Shown here: positions 50,388-61,180 of the stretch, in pieces
Layout of the letters: the number at the start of each line of letters is the position of its first letter
How positions within the stretch are numbered: position 1 is the stretch's first letter
NCBI GenBank assembly: GCA_023614405.1
Contig: CM042687.1
Span: forward strand, 239,036,292 to 239,100,291
DNA from: Avena insularis
Taxonomy: Eukaryota; Streptophyta; Magnoliopsida; Poales; Poaceae
DNA: 64,000 nt
Direction: 5' to 3'
Translations under genes and position numbers: made by a program
Notes under the pieces: generated by a model
Told to the model about the DNA's origin: nothing
Database searches by the model: none
Seen by the model: only the letters and a program-made list of their open reading frames with translations

Positions 50388-53106
50388 AACTCCTGCTCAT
50401 CCTCGAGTAGGTAAGTGATAAAAAGAATAATTTTTGAGGTGACATGCACCATCAAAATCAATATCAAACCATCTGCAAGCATTGGAAGCTGGGATCAAAG
50501 AACTCTAAACATGAGCATGAAAGATGGAGTTCTAACAGTAAGACAAAGTAACTATGCATGCCACATGAAAGGTTACAAACAAAGATCATGAATAACATGC
50601 ATTGGAAAATGTTTGTTTGTTTCACATATAGAAAACATAGCATAGTGGCATTCAGCTTGTCCCTCATGGAGTAGCAAATAGATGCATAGGACACCTTCAA
50701 AGTTCATAAGAGTGACTAGATACAAATAGCACAAGAACAAGTAATATCAACAATATGCATAAATCAATAAGTTTTGGGACAATGCACATAGAACTAAGAA
50801 TGGCAACTATGCTCTCTTAACTGGTGACTAAGGATAGAAGGTGAAGACTCAATATAATAGTGGAAGAAAGGCCCTTCATAAGGGAAGCAGGGATTTCAAG
50901 TTTCAAAAAGAGCTTCCAAAAATTATGGTACTTGTTAGCTTTCATCCCTCATTGCCCCTATCATAAGCATCTTGAAGTGATTAAGGTTAAAGTGAACAAA
51001 GATGGAGTATATGCTTGAAAAAGTATAAGTTGACAATCTCATGTCCCTTGAATACGAGGGCCGCTCCTCATGCTACTCAACTTTAGTCATCGGTAAGTTC
51101 TTGTCATAGTAAGTACATGTGTATCATAGAGAACCGCCAACGGGGTACCCCTTGCACATGATGCAGGAGCTATCCCATAATCAAAACGACATGGCACGCA
51201 GACAATGAGCATCTCAGCAATCTTCTTATTTAACATGGGAAAATGTTGCTTTTTCTCTCTTTCCTCTTTTCAATATGTCTTTTTTTTATAAGAAGAAAGC
51301 TTCATAGATGTCATTATGGTGATGCTGCAAGTTTCCACCATGATTAGGCATGGCTTAGGCTAGCGGTCCAGGCGTTTATCTAACACACATACATAACTCC
51401 ATGGACTTACAAGATCCTCTTTCATTTCACACCAACGACATCCATAGACAAAAGAGCATGATATCAACTGTGTACAAAGTACAAGTGCAATGTTGAAAAT
51501 GTTCCCAGTGACAGCATGGTTCTACTAATTCCAATGTATAAGTGCAAGAATATACAACATAAATGACACAATGGTTCAAGTTTATTAGGGGAAAGAAAAA
51601 TAAAGCGTGCCATCAAGTTCGTGAGAGCTTTAATCACTAAGTTTTCACATAACAAAGAGACTTTTTAATTGGAAGATAGATGAAAAAAAGAATATACTTA
51701 GAATGGTGTAACACACCATGCATAGGAATTTATAGTGGACACTTTGGAATAACTTGGTTTCTTGGGAGTTGGATGCATGAGTGGAACTTACTCATACAAG
51801 TGGAGGCTAGCCAAAGACTGGGAGCGACCAACTAAGAGAGCAATAATGGCCATAATCATGCAGAGCGACAAAACATTACTAATCAAAGCATAAAGTGGTA
51901 CTACAAGTCAAGGACTAAATGATCATAGAGGCTATGGTGACTTGTTCATAGTCATAAAATGGTGTGAGCATGTGCCAACTCAACCCAAACAAAGCATCAA
52001 AGGAGAATACCACAATACTATGCTTTTGTATGCTAAAACAACGCATGATTCCTTCGAGGCACATTAAGCAATCCCAATTGTTTGGAACAAGTCATGCTAC
52101 AGCAATAATCACTAAGAATAAGGTCGAAACAACACCTAGCATGACATGCTAAAGTCTAAGTCACAGTCAAAGCAAGCTCCTCTTGTACTATTTAAGCAAG
52201 AACTTTCTACTCCTCTCCAACACCAATCAAATTATTTGAAACAACAAAGCGAGAACGGGGGTCCAAACTACTTTATTCAAGAAAACTAAGCAAACCAAAC
52301 AAAAACTAAGATGCTCTAAGAACAACACAACTGCGCATGAAACAATAAAAACGAAGTGTCTAGAAAGACCTCAGATTTTTATTGATGAAGAAGGGGATGC
52401 CTTGGGCATCCCCAAGCTTTGACGCTTGTACCTCTTGAATATTTCTTGGGGTGACACGGGGTGGCATATCCAAGCTTGAGCTTTTGTCCATTGTTCATCT
52501 TATTACATTATTTTTTCTCTACACCTGAAAATTTTCCTTCATACAAAACTTCACACAATCTTCATTAGCAACATTAGTGTATTCAAAAGATAATAGACCA
52601 TTGGGTTTAGCTTTAGAACAGCAAAACTTCCACTAAAAACACAAGTTACTGTAGAAATTCCCTTAAAAAGCTCAATTTCCCAAAAACTACCCAAAAAGGA
52701 ATAAATAAGAAGCAAATGCAAATAATGGCAGAAATCTGTCAAAACAGACCAGCAGGTAGAAACTGATTTTTTAGAAGACCTTATGTTGCTCAAATAAACA
52801 ATTGTTGAACTAACGAAAGTTATTTAACATACTGGGGGATTTATTCAGAAAATATCAGCTCAATCCGACTTACAGATATTTTACACAAATTTTTACGATG
52901 GATCACAAAAATCTGTTTCGAGACAGCAAGTCCCCAAATCTTACTTCCCTCTCATTAGAGGTCATTCTTGGCACAAAAAGCAAACAAAAAGGATAAGGAG
53001 AGGTCATTAATGAAGTAATAAATTCCAAGATTCAAGAAAACTTTTGGGTTATCTCCCAATAAGTACTTTTCTTTAATGCCTTTAAGTTAGGCACAAGAAG
53101 CAAGAA
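50388..53106 (-). other. non-coding internal region of element C
   Basis: No recognised ORF. Positions 50885-53100 correspond to the internal region of element A. The intact site for A's nested solo LTR lies at about 51381-51396. Confidence 0.75.
52393..52413 (-). other. internal polypurine-like palindrome (element C)
   Basis: Same 9-bp inverted repeat with a three-base loop as at 43319-43339, next to AAGCTT. The second plain copy near 52464 is damaged. Confidence 0.75.
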
Positions 53107-53788
53107 TCAAGTATTTTCAAATGAAGAAGCATTAAGATCAATACTCGAAATCTCTTCAACTAGGAACGGTATCTTATCCAAATGAGTTTTAGAGGATCCT
53201 TTCTCATCTCTCTTAGGTTCACTACTTTCATCAAATGGATTTTCAGGAGCAATCCAATCAAAATTCTTTTCTAAGGCTTCATGCATTCCTACAAGTTCAA
53301 AAGGTATGGGTATCTTAATTTCCTCTCTAGGTTTAGTTTTATCTAAAGTACCCATAACATCTACACATGAGCCTAGCATATTAAAACGTTCAAAGACCTT
53401 TTTTTTGGCTTCCTTAGAAACATCATTGAACTCTTTTAGAAAGTTTCTTGGATAAAATCTCTCTTTCAGGATCCTCTCCTTTTAGTTTAAGAAACAAAAT
53501 TTGCATCATGGGGTTAAGGTTAACAAACCTAGCCTCCAACATATGAACTAAAGAAGCTGCAGAAATTTCATAATTAGGAGCAAGTTCTGCTATAGATCTA
53601 TCCTTAATATCCTCGTGTTTGCTAACATGATTAAAGAATTCTTCAATATTCTCTTTCCCAATTATAGAACCACTACCTATTGGAAGGTATTTGAGGGTGA
53701 ACTTGGGGACAACATGGTGAGCTAGATCAAGGTGACAACTAGGGTAGGAACTAATTTTTTGTGTTTTTGATAAGGGAAAGCAAACCAA
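53107..53788 (-). pseudogene. ORF of unknown function in gag position (element C)
   Basis: Two overlapping minus-strand frames join across a shift near 53430. The first (53788-53423) contains YLPIGSGSIIGKENIEEFFN and ends LSKKLSKRVQ. The second (53379-53107) contains PFELVGMHEALEKNFDWI and an acidic end. The total is about 225 codons, starting about 190 bp after the primer site. It shows no gag, protease or pol motif and does not resemble the ORF of element A, although the two elements share non-coding DNA. Function unknown. Confidence 0.6.
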
Positions 53789-53918
53789 ACTAAACTATTT
53801 TTTTGGAGTTTTTGATAAAAAGAGGCAAACAAAACAAGGCAAAAGAAACTAAGCAAAACAAAAACAAAGTAAAGAGAAAGGTTGTGAAGGACTCCCCTTG
53901 TGAAGACGTCCTTAGCCT

Positions 53919-53994
53919 CCCCAGCAACGGCGCCAGAAAAAGCTTTGACAGGGAGGAAGGAGTAAAGGCCCTCTAGTCCCCGGCAACGATGCCA
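53919..53994 (-). other. duplicated tRNA-Asp primer-binding motif (element C)
   Basis: CCCCGGCAACGATGCCA at 53978-53994 is next to the LTR. A second, better-preserved copy, CCCCAGCAACGGCGCCA, stands at 53919-53935. The 59-bp spacing is close to the arrangement in element A. Confidence 0.85.
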
Positions 53995-55056
53995 GAAAAG
54001 TATTAATGGTGCGTGAAAGCTTCGTTGGGAGACCCCAAGAGGAAGGTATGATGAGCACAGCAGCAAGTTTCCCCTCAGTAAGAAACCAAGGTTATCGAAC
54101 CAGTAGGAGGAAGGAAACGACTCAAAGGTGTTGCTAGCAACTTGGAAACCTGCATAACACAAACTCAAGACTTTGCCCCAACGAACAATGAGGTTGTCAA
54201 TCTCACCGGTTTGCTGAAAACAAAGGATTAACTGTGTGGTGGGGAAGGTAATAGTGGTTTGCAGAAAGTAAACAGTAACAGTGGAAGATAAATCAATGGT
54301 AAAGATTGGACCGGGGTCCATAGTTCACTACAGGTGTTCTCCTTAAGATAAACAAACATGGCATGCTGGGTAAAAAAAATTACAGCGGGGCAATTGACAG
54401 GGCTAAGCAAGGCATAACAGTGCAATACTAGACATTCATGATCCTATGAGATTCGATTGGGCAATACAACAAGATACATAGACCGCCATCCAACTACATC
54501 TATGACTAGTAATCCACCTTCAGGTTATCATCTGAACCCCCTCCAGTATTAAGTCCCAAGCAGCGGATAACTGCTTTAAGCAAAGTGTGTAAGGTAAACA
54601 ATCCACTTGTTCCATGAACAAGAGACCGTTGTTTTCTCCCTAGTGGCAACAGTACATCTACAACCTTAGAGATTTTTGTCACTTCCCTTGATTAAATAGA
54701 GGCACGAACCCACTATCGAGCATAAATACCCCCTCTTGGAGTCACTAGCATCTACTTGGCCAAGATAGCTTCTAGAAATGGAGAGCATTCAAGATATCAA
54801 ACAACACAGACATGATAGAATCAATAAGACAAAACCATTAATCAATCTAACATAGTAATCTCAATATCCATCGGATCCCCGCAAACACAACATGCATGAT
54901 TACAAATAGATGATCTTGATCATGAACGGAGCTCACAAGATCTAAACATGGTAGCACAAAGGAGGAGATACAACCATCTAGCTACTACATGGACCCGTAG
55001 TCCAAGGTGGAACTACTCACACTTCATACCGGAGGCTGGCATGATGAAGAAGAAGG

Positions 55057-57383
55057 TGAAAGGATACAAATGTCTCCTAGAGGGGGGTGTGAATAGGCGA
55101 TTAAAACTTTTCCTAGAGTGGCTCAACAAAGGCGGAATGAAACTAGCGTTTACTTTGTAAAGCACAACCTAGAACTACTAAGGTTCACCTATGTGCACCA
55201 ACAAGTTATGCTAAGCAATACAAGCAACAAAGTGATAGCAAGATATATATTACTTCAAGCACGAAGGCTATCACAATGTAAAGTGCATAAGTAAAGAGCT
55301 CGGGTATAGAGATAACCGAGGCACGCGGGGACAACGATATTTTACCGAGTTCCTCCCAACATGGAGTACGTCTCGTTTGAAGAGGGGGTGGTATCAAACC
55401 ACCAACGCCACAAAAGGCCTCCCTTATTCTCCGGTGAATCTCACCCCAATGGGATCGATCCACGCTTCCACTATCGGTGCACTTGTCGGTGGCAACCGGA
55501 ACCTCTCACAAGGTTGGGGCACTTCTCCAGAACTTAATTGGAGGCTCCCAACAAACGCCACCAAGGCCACAATGCCACCAAGGACACAACCTACAACACC
55601 AACAAACCGTCTAGGGTTCCAAGAACCCAAGAGTAAAAAGCTTCTCAACTTTCATTCATCAAATCCTCCGGGGAGAACTCAAACTGATGCACCAAATGCA
55701 ATGGCAAGAACACAAGTAGTGCTCAAATCCTTCTTTCCCAAATTCCACCAAAGCTACAAAAGCTTGTGGGGGAATAAGAGAGGAAGAACAATGGAGGAAA
55801 TCCACAAAAGGCTCCAAGATCTAGATCCCAAGATGTTCCCCTCACTTAGAGGAGAGATGGATTGGTGGGATTGTAGATCTAGATCTCCTCTTTAAAATCC
55901 CTAAAGTATATGCAAGAATCAAGGAAGGGATTGAAGGGGGAGCAAGCTCAAGAGGGTCAAGAATGGAGGAGAAGGCCTGTAAAACTCGAGAAGTTCCATT
56001 GGGGAAGAAGGGCCCCTTTTTATAGGCCCACAGATTTCTGACCGTTTTCTGCCCGTTGGGGAAAAGTCAGACCGGAGACTCCGGTCTACACCGGAGACTC
56101 CGGTCTACACCGTAGATTCCGGCCCAACCTCCGGGCAAGCCTCCGGACCACCCATCTGAATGACCTGGGCCATCCCTGACCCAACAAGACCGGAGACTCC
56201 GGTCTTCCAACACCGGAGAGTCTGGTGTAACCTCCGGACCTGGCTCCAGACCCCCATACAGTATGTCCCAGCCCTGATTCTGAAGTCACCACCGGAGACA
56301 GTTCCGGAAAATCCGGACCACACCGGAGACTCCGGTCCATGCAGACCGGAGACTCCGGTCTGAACCAAATAAGAGGCAAACTTCAAATGGCGATATCTAG
56401 AGTTTGGAAACTCCGATTGACCCGAAACCAATTTTGTTGGAAAGAGGACAACAAGAGGTACCCAACAAAAAGTGAAAATATTGGATACCACCAAGAGAGA
56501 ATATTTCATGTATTATAAAGTGAGATACCTCTCTTGGTGAGAAACCGGAAAACCTCAAAGATCAAAAATGCAATAAGATATAAAGGGGAAATCCGTTTTT
56601 GATGAACTAGGGCTTGTTATGAATATTGCCACAATCTCTAGAACTTCACATGGATAAGATCCAAATAACAACCAAGAAAGGATGATGCAAAGTATGCAAA
56701 AGTTTGAGCTCACTCTGAAAGATATGATCGAGTTACTCACTTGAGAGCCCCTCTTGATAGAACGGTTGTCTATCCTATAAACTGGTCTCCCCAACTAACA
56801 TCCCGAGACCGGTAAGAAAGAAACCCTATCAAGATCATACCTTTGCCTTGCACATACTCCACTTGATTATGATGTAGACGGTCTTGTCCTTCTCAAGATG
56901 GAACACCTTTCTTGATTGCTCTTGTACGCACTTTCTTGATGAAGACTTGCAAGTTACTCACCCATACAACATGGGGAAACCTTTACTTTGACCTTGTCTT
57001 CATCGATCCATGATCACCGAGGATGGAAAGCCTGAACCATGAGATTTTCTAGATATTGCACATCTTTAGCTTGCACATAATTTCTTCTTTTCTTCATTAT
57101 GTTGATGCCTTGAAGGTTCACCAGAGATATTACTCCATCTTATTCTTCAAGACATACTTTCCATAGGTTTAACTCTCACATGACCAATCTGTGGATCACT
57201 CTTTGAACACCTTGGTCACCACTTGATCCTCTTCACTTTGTTCTTCTCCAAACCTTGAAGCCAACAAATGGTTCAAGCATTGCCTATGGACAATTCCTAC
57301 AAGTACAACTTGATACAAGCATTAGTCCATAGATATTGTCATTAATTACCAAAACCACACATGGGGGCCCACATGTTCTTTCA
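55057..57383 (-). mobile_element. solo LTR H, TGAAAG...CTTTCA (minus orientation)
   Basis: Perfect duplication gaagg at 55052-55056 and 57384-57388. Terminal inverted repeat TGAAAG/CTTTCA; length 2327 bp. A minus-strand TATA box (TATAAAAA, 56017-56024) and the start TGAAAGAACATGTGGGCCCC support minus orientation and match a known Triticeae LTR type. The 172-codon plus-strand ORF at 55377-55895 is antisense and not a gene. Confidence 0.9.
56072..56358. repeat. cluster of CCGGAGACTCCGG palindromes in LTR H
   Basis: Five perfect copies at 56072, 56091, 56190, 56323 and 56346, plus several degenerate ones, each a 6-bp inverted repeat around one base. They lie just upstream of the TATA box in minus orientation, a place where enhancer repeats are found in some LTRs. 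Confidence 0.85.
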
Positions 57384-57901
57384 GAAGGCCTCCAGGATGA
57401 TCTCCCCTCCGGCAGGGTGCCGGGAAGAACTTCAGATCCCTCGGATCTAGGGACAATGGTGGCGCCGGCTACAGGCTGTTTCGTGGAATATTGATCGGGT
57501 GCTTAGGGTTTCTGTATCAGGGGGTCTTTATAGGCGAAGAGGCGAGGCAGGGGCAGCCAGGGCGGCCGCACCCCCTAGGCATGGGCTGGGCCCAGCCGTG
57601 CGGCCAGGGGTTGTGTCCCCTTGGTGGCTCCCCTCCGTCTCGTACTCTGGCTTCGTGTTCCCCACGATAAAATATTGACTTTGGCTTTTGTCCCGTCTAA
57701 TTCCGAGAATATTGATTTTCTGCCTTTTCTGGAACCAAAAACAGAAGAAAACAGGCAATTGGCACTGTGGCATCTTGTTAATAGGTTAGTACCAGAAAGC
57801 ATATAAAAACACCTCAAAGTGTAGACAAAGCAAAGAAAAGTAGATACTAAACAAGCATGGAACATCAAAAATTATAGATATGTTTCTGACGTATTAGTGA
57901 C

Positions 57902-58311
57902 CTCACTCTTGGCTCAACAAAGTGGCTTCCTACGAGGCTTGTAGTGAACATCTTATTATGTAGCTCTCTCCACACATCTCATGACACAAGAAGTATGTTA
58001 TCTTAATTATTAATAATAACAATACCATGTTATAGGTGTATCCTACATCTCTGAGAACGTTTTATCCCTATTGAGTTCAACCATGCTTTCGCACAACCTT
58101 GCTTCTTGATTTATTTTACTTGTTTTAATTACTTTTCTACACATAACCAAAAACCTTTCAAACACCCTTTACTTGAAATAAAAGGCAGCTTACAAGTATC
58201 CTTTGGTAGATAGTGATGAGGGGCATAAATACCTTTACCAATAGCTCTCTCTGGGTTCGATATCTTTACTTCAAAACTAGCTACAATTGATCTATTCACT
58301 TGCAGTCATCA
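57902..58311 (+). repeat. LTR1 of element D, second part
   Basis: Continues LTR1 after the second gtgac copy and ends GCAGTCATCA, followed after ten bases by the primer site. Confidence 0.8.
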
Positions 58312-58321
58312 ATCTATTTTC

Positions 58322-58340
58322 TAGTGCCGTTGCCGGAGAG
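58322..58340 (+). other. primer-binding site of element D, tRNA-Asp-like
   Basis: TAGTGCCGTTGCCGGAGAG differs at only a few positions from the tRNA-Asp primer complement TGGCGCCGTTGCCGGGGA. Ten bases separate it from the LTR. Confidence 0.8.
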
Positions 58341-58507
58341 CTAAGCGCTTTTGGTCTTTGTTCTTAGTTGCTAATTTATTATTGTTTTACTAAAGTTGTT
58401 TGAGTTTCAATTTATTATAGTTTATTGCTTTTATCTTTTTGCTTTTACTTATTTGAGAACAACAAAAAAATTAAAAAAAAAAATTATAAAAACTATTGTT
58501 ACTAACC

Positions 58508-60426
58508 ATGTCTTCCGAGATGACTATCTTCCAACAAATGGAATTTATAATGGAGGAGTCAAAGGGAGAGATTATGGGAAATGTTATGAAGAGGCATGGA
58601 ATATTGAAAGAATGGCTAACTTGGGTGGACAAGTATTCGTTCATACTATGTGCCTCTTATCAATTATATTGTGAATGCTGCAAATCTCTAGATCACCTCA
58701 ATTATCAATGTGAGTATAATTTTGATACTGAACTGGCAAACTACAATAGTGATGAGTTTAAATGCGATGCTAGAGATGATATATTACAATTTGTGCTTTT
58801 TACCGGTTGCCAAGAGTTGTTATTTCGTTTAAGAGATATACAGGTAGAAAGTAAGACACTTGATATGATCTATAAAGAAGTTCGCCCTATATTCTGCTAT
58901 TGCCAATATAACTTCCCTGATAATGCATTTATTGTTGAGCGGATTAAAGCCGCCATGGAAGAACCTAACCTTTTTTAGGGTGCTCTAAAGGATAATGTGG
59001 ATGGAACTCCACTCAAATAACCTCCACCGAAACCACCAGAACATATTGTTAATAAAGAGGTGGCACTTGATGTTGCACTGTCTCAAATAGTGGAAGGTGA
59101 ACGAAAAGGCAGAACTATTGTCGAGTTAGCTATGTCCTCTCAACTAGTGGAAGGTAAGCCCGAAGGTAAGACTATCACTGAGCTACTCGTGAATCATCTT
59201 AGTAATAATGAAGAGGAGCAACTTGATCAACCACTTGAATCTCCTACTTATGAAAGTAACTTTCCACACACAAATAGTATGCATGCAAACGATATCTCAT
59301 TATCTAGTAATGAATCCTATAAATCTCAAACTAATGATGATTGTTTTGAGGAGGCCTCGTTCCTAGCTATTGATCTTAGAAAAATTGTGGAACTATAGAT
59401 GGAAACTTACTATGAGTATTGTGATATCATATATAAACTTCCAATGGAAGAGGACGAAACTCCTACTTCGGAGGAGGAGACACTTTTCGAAGAATAAATG
59501 AATAATGTTGATATAGAGGTAAGAAGGATATATGGTCAGCTATATGACTGTGCTGAAAATCTGTGCTCTTCATATATAATTTTCCCTCATTGTATGACAA
59601 CTGCGCATTTTGGTTTTCAATGTCCTCATAATTTTAATGATCCTGTAATATCTTCTAATGATGATTTTAGTACTAGATTTGAGTATTTGATTTATAAAGG
59701 TACTCAAGAGCTTCTTAGAAAAATCATGGGACTTGATGGTAGAGGATAGCCATACTTTACAAGTGGCTTGTGAGACCCTTAATTATATTTTTTATTACTG
59801 CCAAAAACATCTTAATGGTAATGCACTTATAATAAAGATGAGGGAGCTATGTAAAACCATGGTTCCAGAAACTATTATTTTTCCTCATGAACAAGTTTAT
59901 GATGCCTATCTCTTTAGCAATGATTCTTATTATGTTAAAACTAAACATAGTTTATCTGCGGAGGCCTCGTGCCCAGATACTCATTTGGATAACATAAATA
60001 ATGATGAATTGGAGACAAAATCTTGTAGTACTAATGCGTAGGTTAAAGAAGATCACATTGCTAAGGAAATATTTGTTGATGATGCTTCCTTTTGTGAGTG
60101 GCTTGATATCTCTAGAGTTGATGAATTTGCTGGCAAGTGTGATGAACTAGAGGAGAAAGACACCTTTGAATTTTTCCTTGTTACAAACGCAAAATTGCTA
60201 TGAAGTGTTGCCCCATGATATTGCAACCAAGGAGGAGTATTATGAATTATATCCTTATGATACCAACCAAGGTAAAACATTTGAATTCATATGTAAGTCT
60301 CTAATACTTTTTATAAAGCTATCTATGGAGGCATGTTCATCATATATGACATATCCATCATCACTTGGAAGCAACAATTTATTTATCTACCAAACTCCTA
60401 TGCACCGTAAGCAGGTGCGATTTTGA
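58508..60426 (+). pseudogene. long broken ORF of unknown function with an internal domain duplication (element D)
   Basis: From ATG 58508 one frame runs to 59749 with four stops (58976, 59024, 59396 and 59495). After a frameshift it continues at 59733-60203 with one stop at 60039, and after another at 60166-60426. It would be about 630 codons. Two segments (about 58704-58968 and 59615-59872) share the pattern F/YQC..NF, GxQELL and IFxYCQ. The C-terminus YQTPMHRKQVRF matches the end of the ORF in element A. The ORF lies about 170 bp after the primer site, in gag position. No known domain; the composition is acidic. Function unknown. Confidence 0.65.
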
Positions 60427-60849
60427 CAGAACTATGATAGTAAATGCTCCAAACCTCTACGCAAAGTAAGAATAAAAAATTATCTAGTTAATATCTATTG
60501 AAATAATAATGGATCTTTGAATCCTATCTATGGCTTTAAAGAAAGCGCTTACCGAGAGGCAACCTGGAAGTTTTTAGGTGTCTTTCTTAAATTTGTGTCT
60601 TGAGTTTAGTTGCATTAATGTTGCATTGGCACTTATATATATAGGCATGATTTCCTATTAGAGTTGGCTTGGGACTATTTAAAAAGGTAGAATTATTTGT
60701 TGCTCAAATCATGTGTTGCGTATCTTGGTTAAATATTCTCAACAAATATATATGTTTACTTTGTTTGATTGATGGACTAACATTTCAGGTCTATAATAAA
60801 ATCCTCGGGAAAAATAACTTGTTCCAGAGTTCATAGTGAGCATAACGAG
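60427..60849 (+). other. non-coding stretch of element D
   Basis: No supported ORF or repeat. It links the broken ORF to the GTACGGGCG array. Confidence 0.5.
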
Positions 60850-61180
60850 CAGCTGTACGGGCGGATCCGTCTGTACCACGTGCCCGTACCGCTCCTGTGA
60901 CAAACCGAAAGAAACAGAAAAATTTCTAGAAAAATGATAATACGCATAACGAGCATCAGTACGGTGGGACGTATCCTACCATCCGCCCGTACCGACCTCG
61001 TTACCAGGCGAAGGAAACATGAAGGAGATCCAGAGGAGATAACGACCAACCGTACGGGTGCATCTCGCCCGTACCACCCGGTCGTACTGACTTCGACAAA
61101 ACCCTTCACAAAAAAGAGATAAAAGATAAGGCATAGTACGGGCGGGACCGTTCGTACCACACGCCCGTACCAAGAGGCAG
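60850..61180 (+). repeat. four-unit array with GTACGGGCG ... CGCCCGTACC inverted motifs (element D)
   Basis: Units near 60852, 60958, 61047 and 61136, spaced 89-106 bp. Most carry a left GTACGG core and a right CCCGTACC core, so each can form a hairpin. The first two are preceded by CATAACGAGC and the third by ATAACGACC. Similar single units sit in the LTRs of D (47944, 63799) and of E (35292), and a matching array lies in E (31600-31960). Confidence 0.8.

Larger units (their letters stand above)
48817..57896 (-). mobile_element. non-autonomous gypsy-like element C (minus strand), nested in LTR1 of D
   Basis: Perfect duplication gtgac at 48812-48816 and 57897-57901. On the minus strand: 5' LTR (57896 to 54004, interrupted by solo LTR H), two primer motifs, a short ORF (53788-53107), non-coding DNA, a polypurine tract and a 3' LTR (50372 to 48817). 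The internal region is 3.6 kb with no pol. It shares most of its non-coding internal sequence with element A. Confidence 0.93.
54004..57896 (-). repeat. 5' LTR of element C, interrupted by solo LTR H
   Basis: Matches 48817-50372 before 55056 and after 57384. The first base pair TG is changed to TA at 54004 and the last CA to TA at 57896. It is split by H with a gaagg duplication. Confidence 0.92.

Noticed and set aside
55377..55895. 172-codon plus-strand ORF
   Set aside because: It lies antisense inside solo LTR H, with low-complexity composition and no resemblance to a known protein.
60850..61180. Regular repeats that might be read as a CRISPR array or satellite
   Set aside because: Units are degenerate with no constant repeat and unique spacers, and they lie within a plant retrotransposon.
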